Assembly: GCF_902832845.1 (NCBI RefSeq)
Contig: NZ_CADFDB010000001.1
Location: forward strand, 1 to 64,000
DNA: 64,000 nt
Origin: Burkholderia metallica
Lineage (GTDB): Bacteria > Pseudomonadota > Gammaproteobacteria > Burkholderiales > Burkholderiaceae
Direction: 5' to 3'
Below, one piece after another: positions 26,562-35,861 of the stretch. The notes under the pieces were generated by a model. The model saw nothing but the letters and a program-made list of their open reading frames with translations, was not told where the DNA came from and made no database searches. The stretch's first letter is position 1, and every line of letters begins with the position of its first letter. A program made the position numbers and the translations under genes.

Positions 26562-27980
26562 TCAGGACACGTTGTCGGCTGCCGGCGCGTAGCGGCCGCC
26601 GCCTGCTTCGTCGCCCGCCGCGAGCTGTTCGAGCGCGAGCCCCTTCGTCTCGATCCCGAGCGTCCACACGGCGATCGCGGCCGCGACGAACGACAGCGCG
26701 CCGAGCGTGAACACGCCGCCCTGGCCGAACACCGGCAGCACGACGCCGACCACGTAAGGCCCGATCAGCGAGCCGACGCGCCCGATCGCCGATGCGAAGC
26801 CCGAACCGGTCGCGCGCGCGCCGGTGCCGTACAGCTCGGGCGTGTACGTGTACAGCGCGGCCCACATCCCGAACAGGAAGAACTGCATCGCGAGGCCCGT
26901 GACGATCAGCAGTGTCGTGCTGCCGCCGTACAGCGCGCTCTGGCCGTACGCATACGCCATGGCGCCGCCGCCGATCAGCGACGCGATGCAGGTCGGCTTG
27001 CGCCCCCAGCGTTCGACGAGCCACGCGGCGCACAGGAAGCCCGGCACGCCGCCGAGCGAGATCAGCACCGTGTAGAACACCGATTTCGTGACCTCGAAGC
27101 CGGCCTGCTGCAGCAGCGCGCCGAGCCACGACGTGAGGCCGTAGAAGCCGAGCAGTGCGAAGAACCACAGCAGCCACACCATCACCGTGCGGCGGCGGTA
27201 CACGCCGCTCCAGATCTCGCGCAGCGCGCCGCGCCCGCGGGCGGCGGCCGGTTCGGCGAGCCGCGACGGCGGCGGCAGCGTCGTGACGCCGGCCGAGCGC
27301 ATCACTTTCGCTTCGATCGTGTTCATCACCGTGTCGGCTTCCGCGTGCCGGCCCGCGTGTTCGAGCCAGCGCGGCGATTCGGGCACGATGCGGCGCACGA
27401 CGAGCACGAACACCGCCGGAATCGCGAGTAGCGCGAACACCGTGCGCCAGCCGAACTGCGGCAGCACGAAATACGCGACGACGCCGGCCGTGATGAAGCC
27501 GAGCGGCCAGAAGCCGTCCATCAGCGCGATCAGGCGGCCGCGCTTTTCGGTCGGCACGAATTCGGACAGCAGCGTCTGCGCGACCGGAAACTCCATCCCC
27601 ATCCCGATGCCGAGCAGCACGCGGTAGACGATCAGCGCGTCGACGCTCTGCGCGGTCGAACACAGGTAGGACGCGGCGCCCCACAGCACCATGCTCCACT
27701 GGAACACGGGCCGGCGGCCGAAGCGGTCGGCGAGCAGGCCGGCGACGGCCGCGCCGAGCACCATGCCGAAGAAGCTCGCGCTCGCGACGAGGCCGGCGGC
27801 GGCGGTCGACAGCCCGAACTCCTTGCGGATCGAACCGAGCACGAAGGTCATCGTGCCGAGGTCGACCGAATCGAAGAAGAACGCGATCGCGATGATGAAG
27901 AAGATCCGCTTGTGATAGCCGGAGAACGGCAGGCGTTCGAGCCGGGCGGCGGCGGAGGCGGGTGCGGTGGCGGCGGGCAT
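26562..27980 (-). CDS. MFS transporter, sugar/metabolite symporter type
   Basis: Inner-membrane carrier of 472 residues with 12 predicted helices. The signature between helices 2 and 3 is GLLADRFGRRPVFQW, and its repeat in the second half is LVERWGRKPTC. PESPRWLE after helix 6 is typical of the sugar-porter/AaeT-like branch, as is the ETKGLALEQL end. The central loop is Arg/Pro-rich. The substrate could be an aromatic acid or a sugar; context does not decide. The ATG before PAATAPASAAARL begins the cytoplasmic N-terminus; upstream codons look non-coding. Confidence 0.88.
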   Translation of the reverse strand: MPAATAPASAAARLERLPFSGYHKRIFFIIAIAFFFDSVDLGTMTFVLGSIRKEFGLSTAAAGLVASASFFGMVLGAAVAGLLADRFGRRPVFQWSMVLWGAASYLCSTAQSVDALIVYRVLLGIGMGMEFPVAQTLLSEFVPTEKRGRLIALMDGFWPLGFITAGVVAYFVLPQFGWRTVFALLAIPAVFVLVVRRIVPESPRWLEHAGRHAEADTVMNTIEAKVMRSAGVTTLPPPSRLAEPAAARGRGALREIWSGVYRRRTVMVWLLWFFALLGFYGLTSWLGALLQQAGFEVTKSVFYTVLISLGGVPGFLCAAWLVERWGRKPTCIASLIGGGAMAYAYGQSALYGGSTTLLIVTGLAMQFFLFGMWAALYTYTPELYGTGARATGSGFASAIGRVGSLIGPYVVGVVLPVFGQGGVFTLGALSFVAAAIAVWTLGIETKGLALEQLAAGDEAGGGRYAPAADNVS

Positions 27981-28129
27981 GGCGTCCTCTGAAATGAAAA
28001 GGGGCCGCGAAGCGCATGCTCCAGGGCCCCGATGCTTCATCTTCAGTAGACGCGACCACAAACTGCCGCATCAGAGGAAAAGCGCCGCCTGCTTGCCCAA
28101 ATGCGTCATCGGCGGCGGCGCGTGCCGTG

Positions 28130-28891
28130 TCAGTTCTTCAGCTTGTAGCCGGTGCGGAACATCCACGCGACGATCGCGAGCAGGATCACGAGGAACAGCC
28201 CGGTGGCGGCGAGGCTGATCCACACATGCACGTCGGCGATCCCGTAGAACGACCAGCGGAAGCCGCTGATCAGATAGACGATCGGGTTGAACAGCGTGAT
28301 GACGCGCCATGCGGGCGGCAGCATGTCGACCGAATAGAAGCTGCCGCCGAGGAACGTGAGCGGCGTGATGATCAGCAGCGGCACGAGCTGCAGCTTCTCG
28401 AAGCTGTCGGCCCAGATGCCGATCACGAAGCCGAACAGGCTGAACGTGACGGCCGTCAGCACGAGGAACGTCACCATCCAGAACGGATGGAGGATATGCA
28501 GCGGCACGAACAGGCCGGCGGTGGCGAGGATGATCACGCCGAGCAGGATCGACTTCGACGCGGCCGCGCCCACGTACGCGATCACGATCTCCCAGTACGA
28601 CACGGGCGCGGACAGGATCTCGTAGATCGTGCCGGTGAAGCGCGGGAAGTAGATGCCGAACGACGCGTTCGAGATGCTCTGCGACAGCAGCGACAGCATC
28701 ACGAGGCCCGGCACGATGAACGAGCCGTAGCCGATGCCGTTCACGTCGCTGATGCGCGAGCCGATCGCGGAGCCGAACACCACGAAGTACAGCGACGTCG
28801 AGATCACCGGCGCGATGATGCTCTGCATCAGCGTGCGGCGCGTGCGGGCCATTTCGGCGCGGTAGATCGCGCGGATTCCATGCAGGTTCAT
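28130..28891 (-). CDS. yadH: ABC-2 type exporter permease, YadH-like
   Basis: Inner-membrane permease of 253 residues with six predicted helices. [29 protein letters not shown] and [19 protein letters not shown] closely follow the YadH pattern, including the ABC-2 signature around [12 protein letters not shown]. It pairs with the ATP-binding protein encoded three bases upstream. The substrate of YadGH exporters is not established. Last gene of the two-gene operon. Confidence 0.88.
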   Translation of the reverse strand: MNLHGIRAIYRAEMARTRRTLMQSIIAPVISTSLYFVVFGSAIGSRISDVNGIGYGSFIVPGLVMLSLLSQSISNASFGIYFPRFTGTIYEILSAPVSYWEIVIAYVGAAASKSILLGVIILATAGLFVPLHILHPFWMVTFLVLTAVTFSLFGFVIGIWADSFEKLQLVPLLIITPLTFLGGSFYSVDMLPPAWRVITLFNPIVYLISGFRWSFYGIADVHVWISLAATGLFLVILLAIVAWMFRTGYKLKN

Positions 28892-28894
28892 GCG

Positions 28895-29842
28895 TCAGGC
28901 TCCTTGCTGCACGCCGTTGCGGCGGTTGTCGATCAGGCTGACGAAAATGTCTTCGAGCGAGCTCTGCGTCGTGTGCAGGTCGCGAAAGCCGATGCCGGCC
29001 GAGCCGAGCGCATTGATCAGCTTCGCGATGCTCGCGTCGTCGCGTTGCGAGTCGTACGTGTAGACGAGCGCGGTGCCGTCGCCTGCGCGTTCGAGCCCGA
29101 ACGGCGCGAGCGCGGGCGGCACGTCCGCGAGCGGATGCTCGAGCTGCACGGTGAGCTGCTTCTTGCCGAGCTTGCGCATCAGCTCGCGCTTTTCCTCGAC
29201 GAGCACGAGCTCGCCGCCGAGGATGATGCCGATCCGATCGGCCATTTCCTCGGCTTCCTCGATGTAGTGCGTGGTCAGCAGGATCGTCACGCCGCTCTCG
29301 CGCAGCGAATCGACGAGCTTCCACATGTCGCGGCGCAGCTCGACGTCGACGCCGGCCGTCGGCTCGTCGAGGAACAGGATGCGCGGCTCGTGCGACAGCG
29401 CCTTCGCGATCATCACGCGGCGCTTCATGCCGCCCGACAGCGTCATCAGCTTGTTGTCGCGCTTGTCCCACAGCGACAGCGCCTTCAGCGTCTTCTCGAT
29501 GTACGCGGGATCGGGCGCCTTGCCGAACAGGCCGCGGCTGAACGACACGGTCGCCCAGACGGTTTCGAACGCGTCGGTGGTCAGCTCCTGCGGCACGAGG
29601 CCGATCATTTCGCGGGCCGCGCGGTAGTGATCGCGGATGTCGTGGCCGCCGACCGTCACGCGGCCTTCGGTCGGCGTGACGATCCCGCAGATCGAGCCGA
29701 TCAGCGTCGTCTTGCCGGCGCCGTTCGGCCCGAGCAGCGCGAAGATCTCGCCGGGGCGGATGTCGAGGGTCACGTGCTTCAGCGCCTGGAAGCCGGACGC
29801 GTAAGTCTTGGAGAGGTCGGAGACGGAAAGGATCGGTTGCAT
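28895..29842 (-). CDS. yadG: ABC exporter ATP-binding protein, YadG-like
   Basis: ATPase subunit of 315 residues. Walker A is [12 protein letters not shown] at about residue 36, the signature is [15 protein letters not shown], Walker B is [12 protein letters not shown] and the switch His is in TTHYIEEAE. The C-terminal ~80 residues form the accessory domain found in ABC-2 ATPases. It is followed by the permease with only three bases between, so they form one transcript. The ATG was chosen over a GTG five codons upstream because the family begins near [12 protein letters not shown]. Confidence 0.9.
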   Translation of the reverse strand: MQPILSVSDLSKTYASGFQALKHVTLDIRPGEIFALLGPNGAGKTTLIGSICGIVTPTEGRVTVGGHDIRDHYRAAREMIGLVPQELTTDAFETVWATVSFSRGLFGKAPDPAYIEKTLKALSLWDKRDNKLMTLSGGMKRRVMIAKALSHEPRILFLDEPTAGVDVELRRDMWKLVDSLRESGVTILLTTHYIEEAEEMADRIGIILGGELVLVEEKRELMRKLGKKQLTVQLEHPLADVPPALAPFGLERAGDGTALVYTYDSQRDDASIAKLINALGSAGIGFRDLHTTQSSLEDIFVSLIDNRRNGVQQGA

Positions 29843-30265
29843 GCTCACGGCTGGCACGGCCGGCCGGCGCGACGGCGTGCGCCGCGCGTGCCCGGCGTCG
29901 GCGCCGCTGCGAAGCGGGCGGAAGCGGGAACGGCATGGCGGACGGGCGTCATGTCGAACGGTATTGTGGTGCGGGATCGCGGGACCGCCATATTAGCAAT
30001 CGGTAGATGGAAATGCATTCTGGTGGAAAGGACGGGCGGTGCCGGTGCCGGATTGGCGTGAATTGCGCGTATCTCGCTCGATAAAGTGGCGATTTATTTG
30101 ACTGGAGCGAACAATACGGACGCGTTTGCGCGAATCAGGCCGCGATCGCATGGCGGCGCGGACGTCGTGCCGACCGGCCTGCCCGGCGGCTCCTGCGCCG
30201 TACCGGGACGGCGTGCGCCGCGCACGTGATAATGCGTTCCTTTCATCGTTGACGGAGCGGCGCGG
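29843..30265. other. Non-coding stretch between divergent ABC exporter and cupin genes
   Basis: About 420 bases without a credible gene. The middle (around 29,990-30,110) is richer in A+T than the surroundings and probably holds the divergent promoters. GACGGAGCG just before the cupin start is its ribosome-binding site. No repeat or strong hairpin stands out. Confidence 0.5.
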
Positions 30266-30562
30266 ATGTCTTTGATCGATTTCAAATCCGTCGCGGCGGC
30301 GCAGGCCGTCGCATGGAAATCCACGATCGTCGGCGAGGTCGGGCCGGCCCGGATCAAGGTGCTGCGCATGGACGCGCAGCCGTACGAAGCGGAAGTGCAC
30401 GACTACAACGAGGGGCTGCTGGTGCTCGACGGCCGGATGATGCTCGAGGTCGGCGGCGAGACGGTCGTGGTCGAGGCCGGGCAGATGTACCTCGCGCTGG
30501 CCGGCACACCTCACGCGGTGCTGCCCGGAAGCCACGGCACGCTCGCGATCGTCGACGTGTAA
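30266..30562 (+). CDS. Small cupin-domain protein
   Basis: Single-domain cupin of 98 residues. Cupin motif 1 is degenerate (VHDYNEGLLVLDGRMMLEVG) with one His and a Glu, and motif 2 reads GQMYLALAGTPHAVLPG with its His. Such proteins can be metal-binding sugar-sensing or detoxifying enzymes; no reaction is assigned. It is a single gene divergent from the ABC exporter. Confidence 0.8.
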   Translation: MSLIDFKSVAAAQAVAWKSTIVGEVGPARIKVLRMDAQPYEAEVHDYNEGLLVLDGRMMLEVGGETVVVEAGQMYLALAGTPHAVLPGSHGTLAIVDV

Positions 30563-31179
30563 GGTTGCGCCGCAGCATGCGTGTGAGCCGCCGAGGCCCG
30601 GCCGGCCTGATTCGGCGCGAGTTGATGGCTGCCGTTCAAACGCGTGTTGGACAGGCTGGTTATTTGTCTGAGCAAATAAAATGAAGGCTGTTTGAAAATC
30701 TGTCAAATACCGTGTAAACGCTAGGATCGCGCCATTTCATTCGTTTGGAACTCTGCATCCATTTACTTGTTGGAATGGTCCGATCATAGTCTCGACAAAC
30801 GACGCATCACGATAACGAATCAAGCGTACGTATGGAGACCACACGATGAGACGCCTATCCGCCGGGCCAGCCGGACTGCCGTTTCCCGACTTTTCGCTGA
30901 ATGCAGGCGCGATGCCGATCGCGTCTCTGCGTTGCCATCTCGCCGTGTAGCGGCGAACCATTTCCCGTTTCGATCGTTCCGACGGTGCCGTGCCGCATGA
31001 CGGCGCCGCGGGAGAGCGCTCGTCCGTCGCCGCGGCATGTGCCGCATCTGCCTGACCGGCAACGCGGCTGACTTGCGCGCTTCTTCATGCGCCGCGCGTT
31101 CGCGCCGCGGCGCGATACCAACCGGCGGGCCATGCAGCCTCGCCGGACGAGACTTTTCGTACCCGAAAAGGAGGGGTTG
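30563..31179. other. Intergenic stretch before the lipoprotein cluster
   Basis: About 620 bases with no gene I can support. The part around 30,650-30,830 is A+T-rich (for example TTATTTGTCTGAGCAAATAAAATG) and likely contains promoter elements. The later part is G+C-rich and gives only Arg-rich frames. GGAGGGG lies just before the next start codon. Confidence 0.45.
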
Positions 31180-32784
31180 ATGATTTGCATTCCTGAATGG
31201 CGGAAAGCGATTCTGTCGTGCGCGGTGCTCGCTTTGCCGTTCGTCGCCGGTTGCGGCGGCGGCGACGATCCGGGGCCGATCACGGTGCCGCAATGCTCGG
31301 GCGCCGCATGCGGGCCGAGCGGCGCAGAAACCACGCCGCCCGTCGTGAAGAAGCTGTGTCCGGATGCGCTCGATTACACGACGACGTATACGGGCGGTGC
31401 GGGCAGCGGCGAGTACGTGAAGGTGAAGTTCGACACGACGAAGCTCACCTATCAGATGCAGTTCCTCGACTCGTCGGTGCCGACGTCGGCGGGGCAGATC
31501 AACAATACGCGCGCGGGCCTGACGATCAGCGGCGCGTTCCATCATCCGACCAATCTTCCGACGGCCGAGCAGAACCGCTGCGCATTCGTGCTCGACAGCG
31601 GCGCGACGAGCGACGGCACGTATTCGGTGACGATCAATCGCGCGGACCCGCCGATGCTGTTCGTCGGCAACGGCGTCGTGGGCGGCGGGATTCCGGGTGC
31701 GACGATCGCGTTCGAGGGGATCGAGGTCGTGCCCGGCTACTTCCTCGGTACCGTACCGTCGCGCACGTTCGACTTCTATCCGTTCATCGGCTTTACCGAC
31801 ACGGAAACGGATTTCACGAAGGTGGCCGGCACGTACAACGAAGTCGGCATTCACCTGTCGCCGACCGGCACCGGCTTTCAGACCACTACGCCGCAGGGCT
31901 GGCAGCCGGACGTCGTGAACTGGAACCAGACGCTCAATGCGGACGGCTCGTGCACGATCACGCAAGGCAGCGACTACTCGTGCCAGACGACCGGCACGCC
32001 GTGGATGTTGCGCAAGAACGCGGACGGCACGTCCGACAACGTATTCGTCAGCCAGGCGCAGACGGGGCAGGCGTATCCGTCGGCCGGCCAGGGGCAGCCG
32101 ATCGTGCTTCTCGTGCCGAGCCAGGCCCATGGCGTGATGATCGTCGGCAAGCTGAACGGTGCACTGGTGCCGGTGGTGATCCGCGTAGGGTACGCGTATG
32201 CGCCGCCGGGCAATCCGTTCGGTTCGGTGGCCGATGCGGAAGTCGGCATCTCGATGCTCGCGCCTTCCACACCGGTTGCGGCCAACGTGCTGAAGGGCGG
32301 GTTCATCGGTGCGACGAGCGCGTCCGCGTGCGGTGTGGTGACGAACAACGGGCCGTCGAGCAATGCGGCTGCTGCGCGACCGAGCTTCGACCCGATGATC
32401 CCGCATCCGGACCTGCCGGGCGTGTTCAACACCAGTTTCAATTACTTCACGCCGTCCGCCGGCAACTGTACCGACGGCACCGCCGTATCGACCATCGCGG
32501 CGAACTACACGTCGACGCTCTTCCAGGGCAATACCGCGGCGTTCATCGATCCGCAGACGTCGTCGGAGACGGCTCAGTTCGGGCTGGACTATACGCAGGC
32601 ATCGCCCGGCAAGATCGCGGTCACGGCCAACAGCGACTTCAACGCGAAGGGCGCCAGCGGCAACGTGGCGATCTTCAAGAAGGGCGACAAGGGCTGGATC
32701 GTGACGGCCGGCAACGTCTACGCGATGGTCGTCAACAACAGCCAGGTCAACCCGTTCTTCACGGTCGGCGCGTTCGTCCAGTAA
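31180..32784 (+). CDS. Large surface lipoprotein of unknown function (paralogue 1)
   Basis: I cannot name a function. The 534-residue protein has a lipoprotein signal with lipobox FVAGC and a GGGDD tail after the Cys, which favours outer-membrane retention. The mature part is Gly/Thr/Asn-rich and probably beta-rich. It shares with the next gene a CP-DY-T...GSGEYVKVKFDTTKLTY start, GNGVVGGGIPGATIAFEG and the exact end FTVGAFVQ. It has an extra segment of about 100 residues with Cys pairs. First gene of a run with a second lipoprotein, OmpW and a secreted protein, suggesting an envelope system. GGAGGGG lies just before the ATG. Confidence 0.8.
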   Translation: MICIPEWRKAILSCAVLALPFVAGCGGGDDPGPITVPQCSGAACGPSGAETTPPVVKKLCPDALDYTTTYTGGAGSGEYVKVKFDTTKLTYQMQFLDSSVPTSAGQINNTRAGLTISGAFHHPTNLPTAEQNRCAFVLDSGATSDGTYSVTINRADPPMLFVGNGVVGGGIPGATIAFEGIEVVPGYFLGTVPSRTFDFYPFIGFTDTETDFTKVAGTYNEVGIHLSPTGTGFQTTTPQGWQPDVVNWNQTLNADGSCTITQGSDYSCQTTGTPWMLRKNADGTSDNVFVSQAQTGQAYPSAGQGQPIVLLVPSQAHGVMIVGKLNGALVPVVIRVGYAYAPPGNPFGSVADAEVGISMLAPSTPVAANVLKGGFIGATSASACGVVTNNGPSSNAAAARPSFDPMIPHPDLPGVFNTSFNYFTPSAGNCTDGTAVSTIAANYTSTLFQGNTAAFIDPQTSSETAQFGLDYTQASPGKIAVTANSDFNAKGASGNVAIFKKGDKGWIVTAGNVYAMVVNNSQVNPFFTVGAFVQ

Positions 32785-32805
32785 CCCTGCACTGAACACG
32801 TCACA

Positions 32806-32830
32806 CCGGCGGCGCATGCGTCGCCGCCGG
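32806..32830. repeat. GC-rich hairpin between the two lipoprotein genes
   Basis: CCGGCGGCG and its exact complement enclose a 7-base loop. There is no T-run, so it may slow or attenuate transcription or protect mRNA ends rather than terminate fully. Confidence 0.45.
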
Positions 32831-32855
32831 CGAATCGAATTTCAATAGGATTCCT

Positions 32856-34109
32856 ATGAATTTTAAACAGTGGATGGCCGCGGCGTCGCTCGCGCCCGTG
32901 CTGGCCGCCTGCGGCGGAGACGGTGACCCGCCGCCCGCGCCGGTGGTCCGGCTGTGCCCGCAGACGATCGACTACAACACGGTTTTCATCGGAGGGTCGG
33001 GGTCGGGCGAGCTCGTGAAGGTGCAGCTCGATACGACGAAGATGACGTACCGGATGACGTATCTCGCATCGCCGGTGCCGAGCACCACGGGTACCGTGCA
33101 GCCGACCCGCGACACGGCGCCGGCCAACGTGGTCGACGGCACGCTCGCCGACGAAACGGGGCTGCCGACGGTGAAGCTGAACCAGTGCACGTTCCGGATG
33201 CAGAACGCGAGCCTCGACCCGAACCGGCCCGCGCGGCTGTTCCTCGGCGAAGGCGTGCTGGGCGGCGCGATTCCCGGCGCGACGATCCAGTTCGACGGCG
33301 TGATCGGCGTCGGCAAGATTGCGCAGACGACGTTCCCGTACTACCCGTTCATCAGCTTCTCGTCGCTGGAAACCGATCTGACGAAGATCGCCGGCAAGTA
33401 CAACCAGCTCGGCTATCACCAGGTGCCGTCGCAGAACTTCCAGCCGGTGGCGCTCGACCAGCAGGTGACGATCAACGCGGACGGCAGCTACGTCGAAACC
33501 GACAACTTCGGCAAGAAGAACGGCGGGCAGCCGCTCGCGTCGAGCGCGACCGTCAACCAGCCGTTCACGCTGCGGCCCGATGCGCCGGCGTTCCAGTCGC
33601 TCAACTACCTGCCGCAGATTCCGCCGACGCTCGCCGCGCTCGATCCGGCGAAGGCCGGCAAGGGGATCCTGATCGTCGGCAAGCTGCGCAACCAGCTCGT
33701 GCCGATCTTCATCCGCACCGGTGCTGCCAACGCGGACCTCACGCAAGGCTCGCCGAGCGCGGACGACGAATCGGGCATCTCGTTCCTGAGCCCGCAGACG
33801 GCGATCGCGCAAGGCTCGCAGAACGGCGAGTACACGGGGGTCGACAGCGCATTCAACTACCGTGCGACCGCGCTCGTCGGCGCGCAGGCCACGCTGCTCG
33901 ATCCGTTCAATGCGTCGCAGGCCGCGCTCACGCGTGCGCTGAACCTCGACTACACGCAGAAGGTGCCCGGTGTCGTCACGACCGTGCATGCGGACGCGGC
34001 GTCGGGGCCGGCGACCGGCAAGTTCGTGTTCACCGGTGGCGTATTCGGGTTCCTCGACATGAACGATACGAGCAACCCGTACTTCACGGTCGGCGCATTC
34101 GTGCAGTGA
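32856..34109 (+). CDS. Surface lipoprotein of unknown function (paralogue 2)
   Basis: A 417-residue lipoprotein with lipobox LAAC followed by GGDGDPP. It is a shorter paralogue of the preceding protein: CPQTIDYNTVFIGGSGSGEL, LGEGVLGGAIPGATIQFDG, PFISFSSLETDLTKIAGKYN and the end YFTVGAFVQ all align with the first copy. No known enzymatic motif is seen. The tandem arrangement points to a duplication followed by divergence. It precedes ompW-like and secreted-protein genes in the same direction. Confidence 0.8.
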   Translation: MNFKQWMAAASLAPVLAACGGDGDPPPAPVVRLCPQTIDYNTVFIGGSGSGELVKVQLDTTKMTYRMTYLASPVPSTTGTVQPTRDTAPANVVDGTLADETGLPTVKLNQCTFRMQNASLDPNRPARLFLGEGVLGGAIPGATIQFDGVIGVGKIAQTTFPYYPFISFSSLETDLTKIAGKYNQLGYHQVPSQNFQPVALDQQVTINADGSYVETDNFGKKNGGQPLASSATVNQPFTLRPDAPAFQSLNYLPQIPPTLAALDPAKAGKGILIVGKLRNQLVPIFIRTGAANADLTQGSPSADDESGISFLSPQTAIAQGSQNGEYTGVDSAFNYRATALVGAQATLLDPFNASQAALTRALNLDYTQKVPGVVTTVHADAASGPATGKFVFTGGVFGFLDMNDTSNPYFTVGAFVQ

Positions 34110-34133
34110 CGCACGCCTGGATGGAGACACGGT

Positions 34134-34159
34134 GGCGCCGCGCGCAGATGCGCGGCGCC
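34134..34159. repeat. GC-rich hairpin before the OmpW gene
   Basis: GGCGCCGCGC and its exact complement flank a 6-base loop, about 25 bases before the next start codon. No T-run follows. Confidence 0.45.
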
Positions 34160-34182
34160 CGGACAGAATGAGGGGAGACTTC

Positions 34183-35007
34183 ATGAAGAAGCTGATTGTC
34201 GCGGGTGTCGTCGCAGGCGTGTCGACGCTCGCATCGGCCCAGCAGGCGGGCGACAACGTCGCGACGCTGGGCTGGCTGCACATCATGCCGCAGGATTCGA
34301 CCAACGGGCTGACGACGAATCTCGCGAGCATGCCGATCAACGGGCCGCTGCGCCTGCCCGGATCGTTCACGTCGCCGGGCACGAGCCTGACGGTCAACAA
34401 TGCCGATACGGTCGGCCTCACGCTCACGCACTTCTTCACCGACCATATCGCGGTGACGTCGGTGCTCGGCGTGCCGCCCGAGTTCACGCTGACCGGGCAC
34501 GGCACGATCCGGCCGCCCGGGCCGGCCGGCGCGCTCGGCAGCGTCAACATGGACGATCCGGCGAACCAGCCTGCGGTGAAGAACGCGCGGCAGTGGAGCC
34601 CGACGATCATTCTGCAGTACTACTTCAATTCGTCGACGGCGCGGTTCCGCCCGTTCGTCGGGATCGGCGTGGCCTACAGCTGGTTCAGCAACATCGAACT
34701 GAACGGCAACTTCGCGAAGGACATCAACGAGAACCTCGGCAGCGTACTCGCGGCCGGCGCCGGCAAGCCGGGGCCGACGTCGGTGGAGGGCAAGGCGTCG
34801 TCGTCGTTCACGCCGGTCTACAACGTCGGCGCGAGCTATGCGATCGACAAGCACTGGGGGCTCACGGCAACGCTGACGTACATGCCGCTGAAGACCTATT
34901 CGTCGCTCGTGATCAAGGCGGCCGACGGCTCGACGCTCGCCACCACGCGCACGCGGCTGAAGGCCGATCCGCTGATCACGTTCGTCGGGATTTCCTACAA
35001 GTTCTGA
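34183..35007 (+). CDS. OmpW-family outer-membrane protein
   Basis: Eight-stranded outer-membrane barrel of 274 residues with a signal peptide ending at TLASAQQ. GLTLTHFFTDHIAVTSVLGVPPEF and FRPFVGIGVAYSWFSNIELN are characteristic OmpW segments, and the chain ends in the barrel signature FVGISYKF with a C-terminal Phe. OmpW proteins form narrow hydrophobic channels linked to uptake of small non-polar compounds. GAGGGGAG precedes the ATG. The setting between envelope lipoproteins and a small secreted protein supports a joint role at the cell surface. Confidence 0.92.
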   Translation: MKKLIVAGVVAGVSTLASAQQAGDNVATLGWLHIMPQDSTNGLTTNLASMPINGPLRLPGSFTSPGTSLTVNNADTVGLTLTHFFTDHIAVTSVLGVPPEFTLTGHGTIRPPGPAGALGSVNMDDPANQPAVKNARQWSPTIILQYYFNSSTARFRPFVGIGVAYSWFSNIELNGNFAKDINENLGSVLAAGAGKPGPTSVEGKASSSFTPVYNVGASYAIDKHWGLTATLTYMPLKTYSSLVIKAADGSTLATTRTRLKADPLITFVGISYKF

Positions 35008-35012
35008 GCCGT

Positions 35013-35035
35013 CCGGCGCGCATGACGCGCGCCGG
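35013..35035. repeat. GC-rich hairpin after the OmpW gene
   Basis: CCGGCGCG pairs with CGCGCCGG across a 7-base loop directly after the OmpW stop. No T-run. Confidence 0.4.
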
Positions 35036-35128
35036 CGGCTTCCTGCGACCCGTTGGCCGGACCCTTCCGGCCGGGAGGTCGCGTTCCTGGCGGCGTGCCG
35101 CCATTTGTGAAGAGAGGGGGCAGTTCAA

Positions 35129-35632
35129 ATGAGCATTCGCAAAATCGTATCGCTTGTTGCTGCAGTGGCTTTCACCGCGGTTTCGGCCGCGCCTGCTTTC
35201 GCCGTCACCGTTTCACGTGCCGACGGCCAGCCGATGAACCCGAATGGCGAGCCGTTCTCGGCGTCGGGGATCACGAATCTCAGCAAGGGGTCGATCAGCG
35301 CATCCTGTACCGCGACCTTCAACGGCACGATCACGTCGACCGGCATCGTCAACATCACGTCGACGCAGTTCACCGGCGGCGGGACGTGCGGCCTCATCGC
35401 CGGCAGCGCGAGCAGCGCGTCGCCGTGGACGGGGCAGGCCGACAGCACGACACAGCTGTCGATCAACAACGCGAAGGTGACCGTGACGCTGCTCGGCACT
35501 TGCGGGCCGAGCAAGGTCGTGACGGCGTGGAGCGATTCGAACTCGTCGCTGACGTTCAACAACGCCGTGCTGACGCCGGATTGCACGGTGGGCGGCACGG
35601 TCCTGACGTCGCCGAAGTTCCACGTGCAGTAA
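35129..35632 (+). CDS. Small secreted protein, possibly PraA/PraB-like
   Basis: Exported 167-residue protein with a clear signal peptide (SLVAAVAFTAVSAAPAFAV). The mature part is Ser/Thr/Gly-rich and beta-like, with four cysteines at intervals (ASCTATFNG, GGGTCGLIAG, LGTCGPSK, TPDCTVGG) that could form two disulfides. The pattern is reminiscent of the Pseudomonas PraA/PraB group of secreted proteins linked to alkane growth and biofilm, but I am not sure of homology. It is the last gene of the lipoprotein/OmpW cluster and is followed by a terminator. Confidence 0.75.
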   Translation: MSIRKIVSLVAAVAFTAVSAAPAFAVTVSRADGQPMNPNGEPFSASGITNLSKGSISASCTATFNGTITSTGIVNITSTQFTGGGTCGLIAGSASSASPWTGQADSTTQLSINNAKVTVTLLGTCGPSKVVTAWSDSNSSLTFNNAVLTPDCTVGGTVLTSPKFHVQ

Positions 35633-35653
35633 GCGTCGCAGATCGAAGCGGGG

Positions 35654-35694
35654 CCCGCCGCGCACGAGGGCCGTGCGTCACGCGCGGCGGGTTT
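35654..35694 (+). terminator. Terminator of the lipoprotein/OmpW cluster
   Basis: A 9-bp stem CCCGCCGCG/CGCGGCGGG with an inner GCACG/CGTGC stem is followed by TTT. It lies 21 bases after the secreted-protein stop. The short T-run makes efficiency uncertain. Confidence 0.55.
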
Positions 35695-35861
35695 CCACCG
35701 CTTCGACGGATTCATTCCGTCGCGCGCATGGGCGCGGCGGCGGGTTGGCCGCGCTGTCGCGATCCGACGCGCGGTCTTGCGGGGGCGGCACGGCGTATCG
35801 CGCCAGCCGATCCGACTGAATCACCCTTATTCCAATTGGCCAGAACACTCCCGGACCACCC

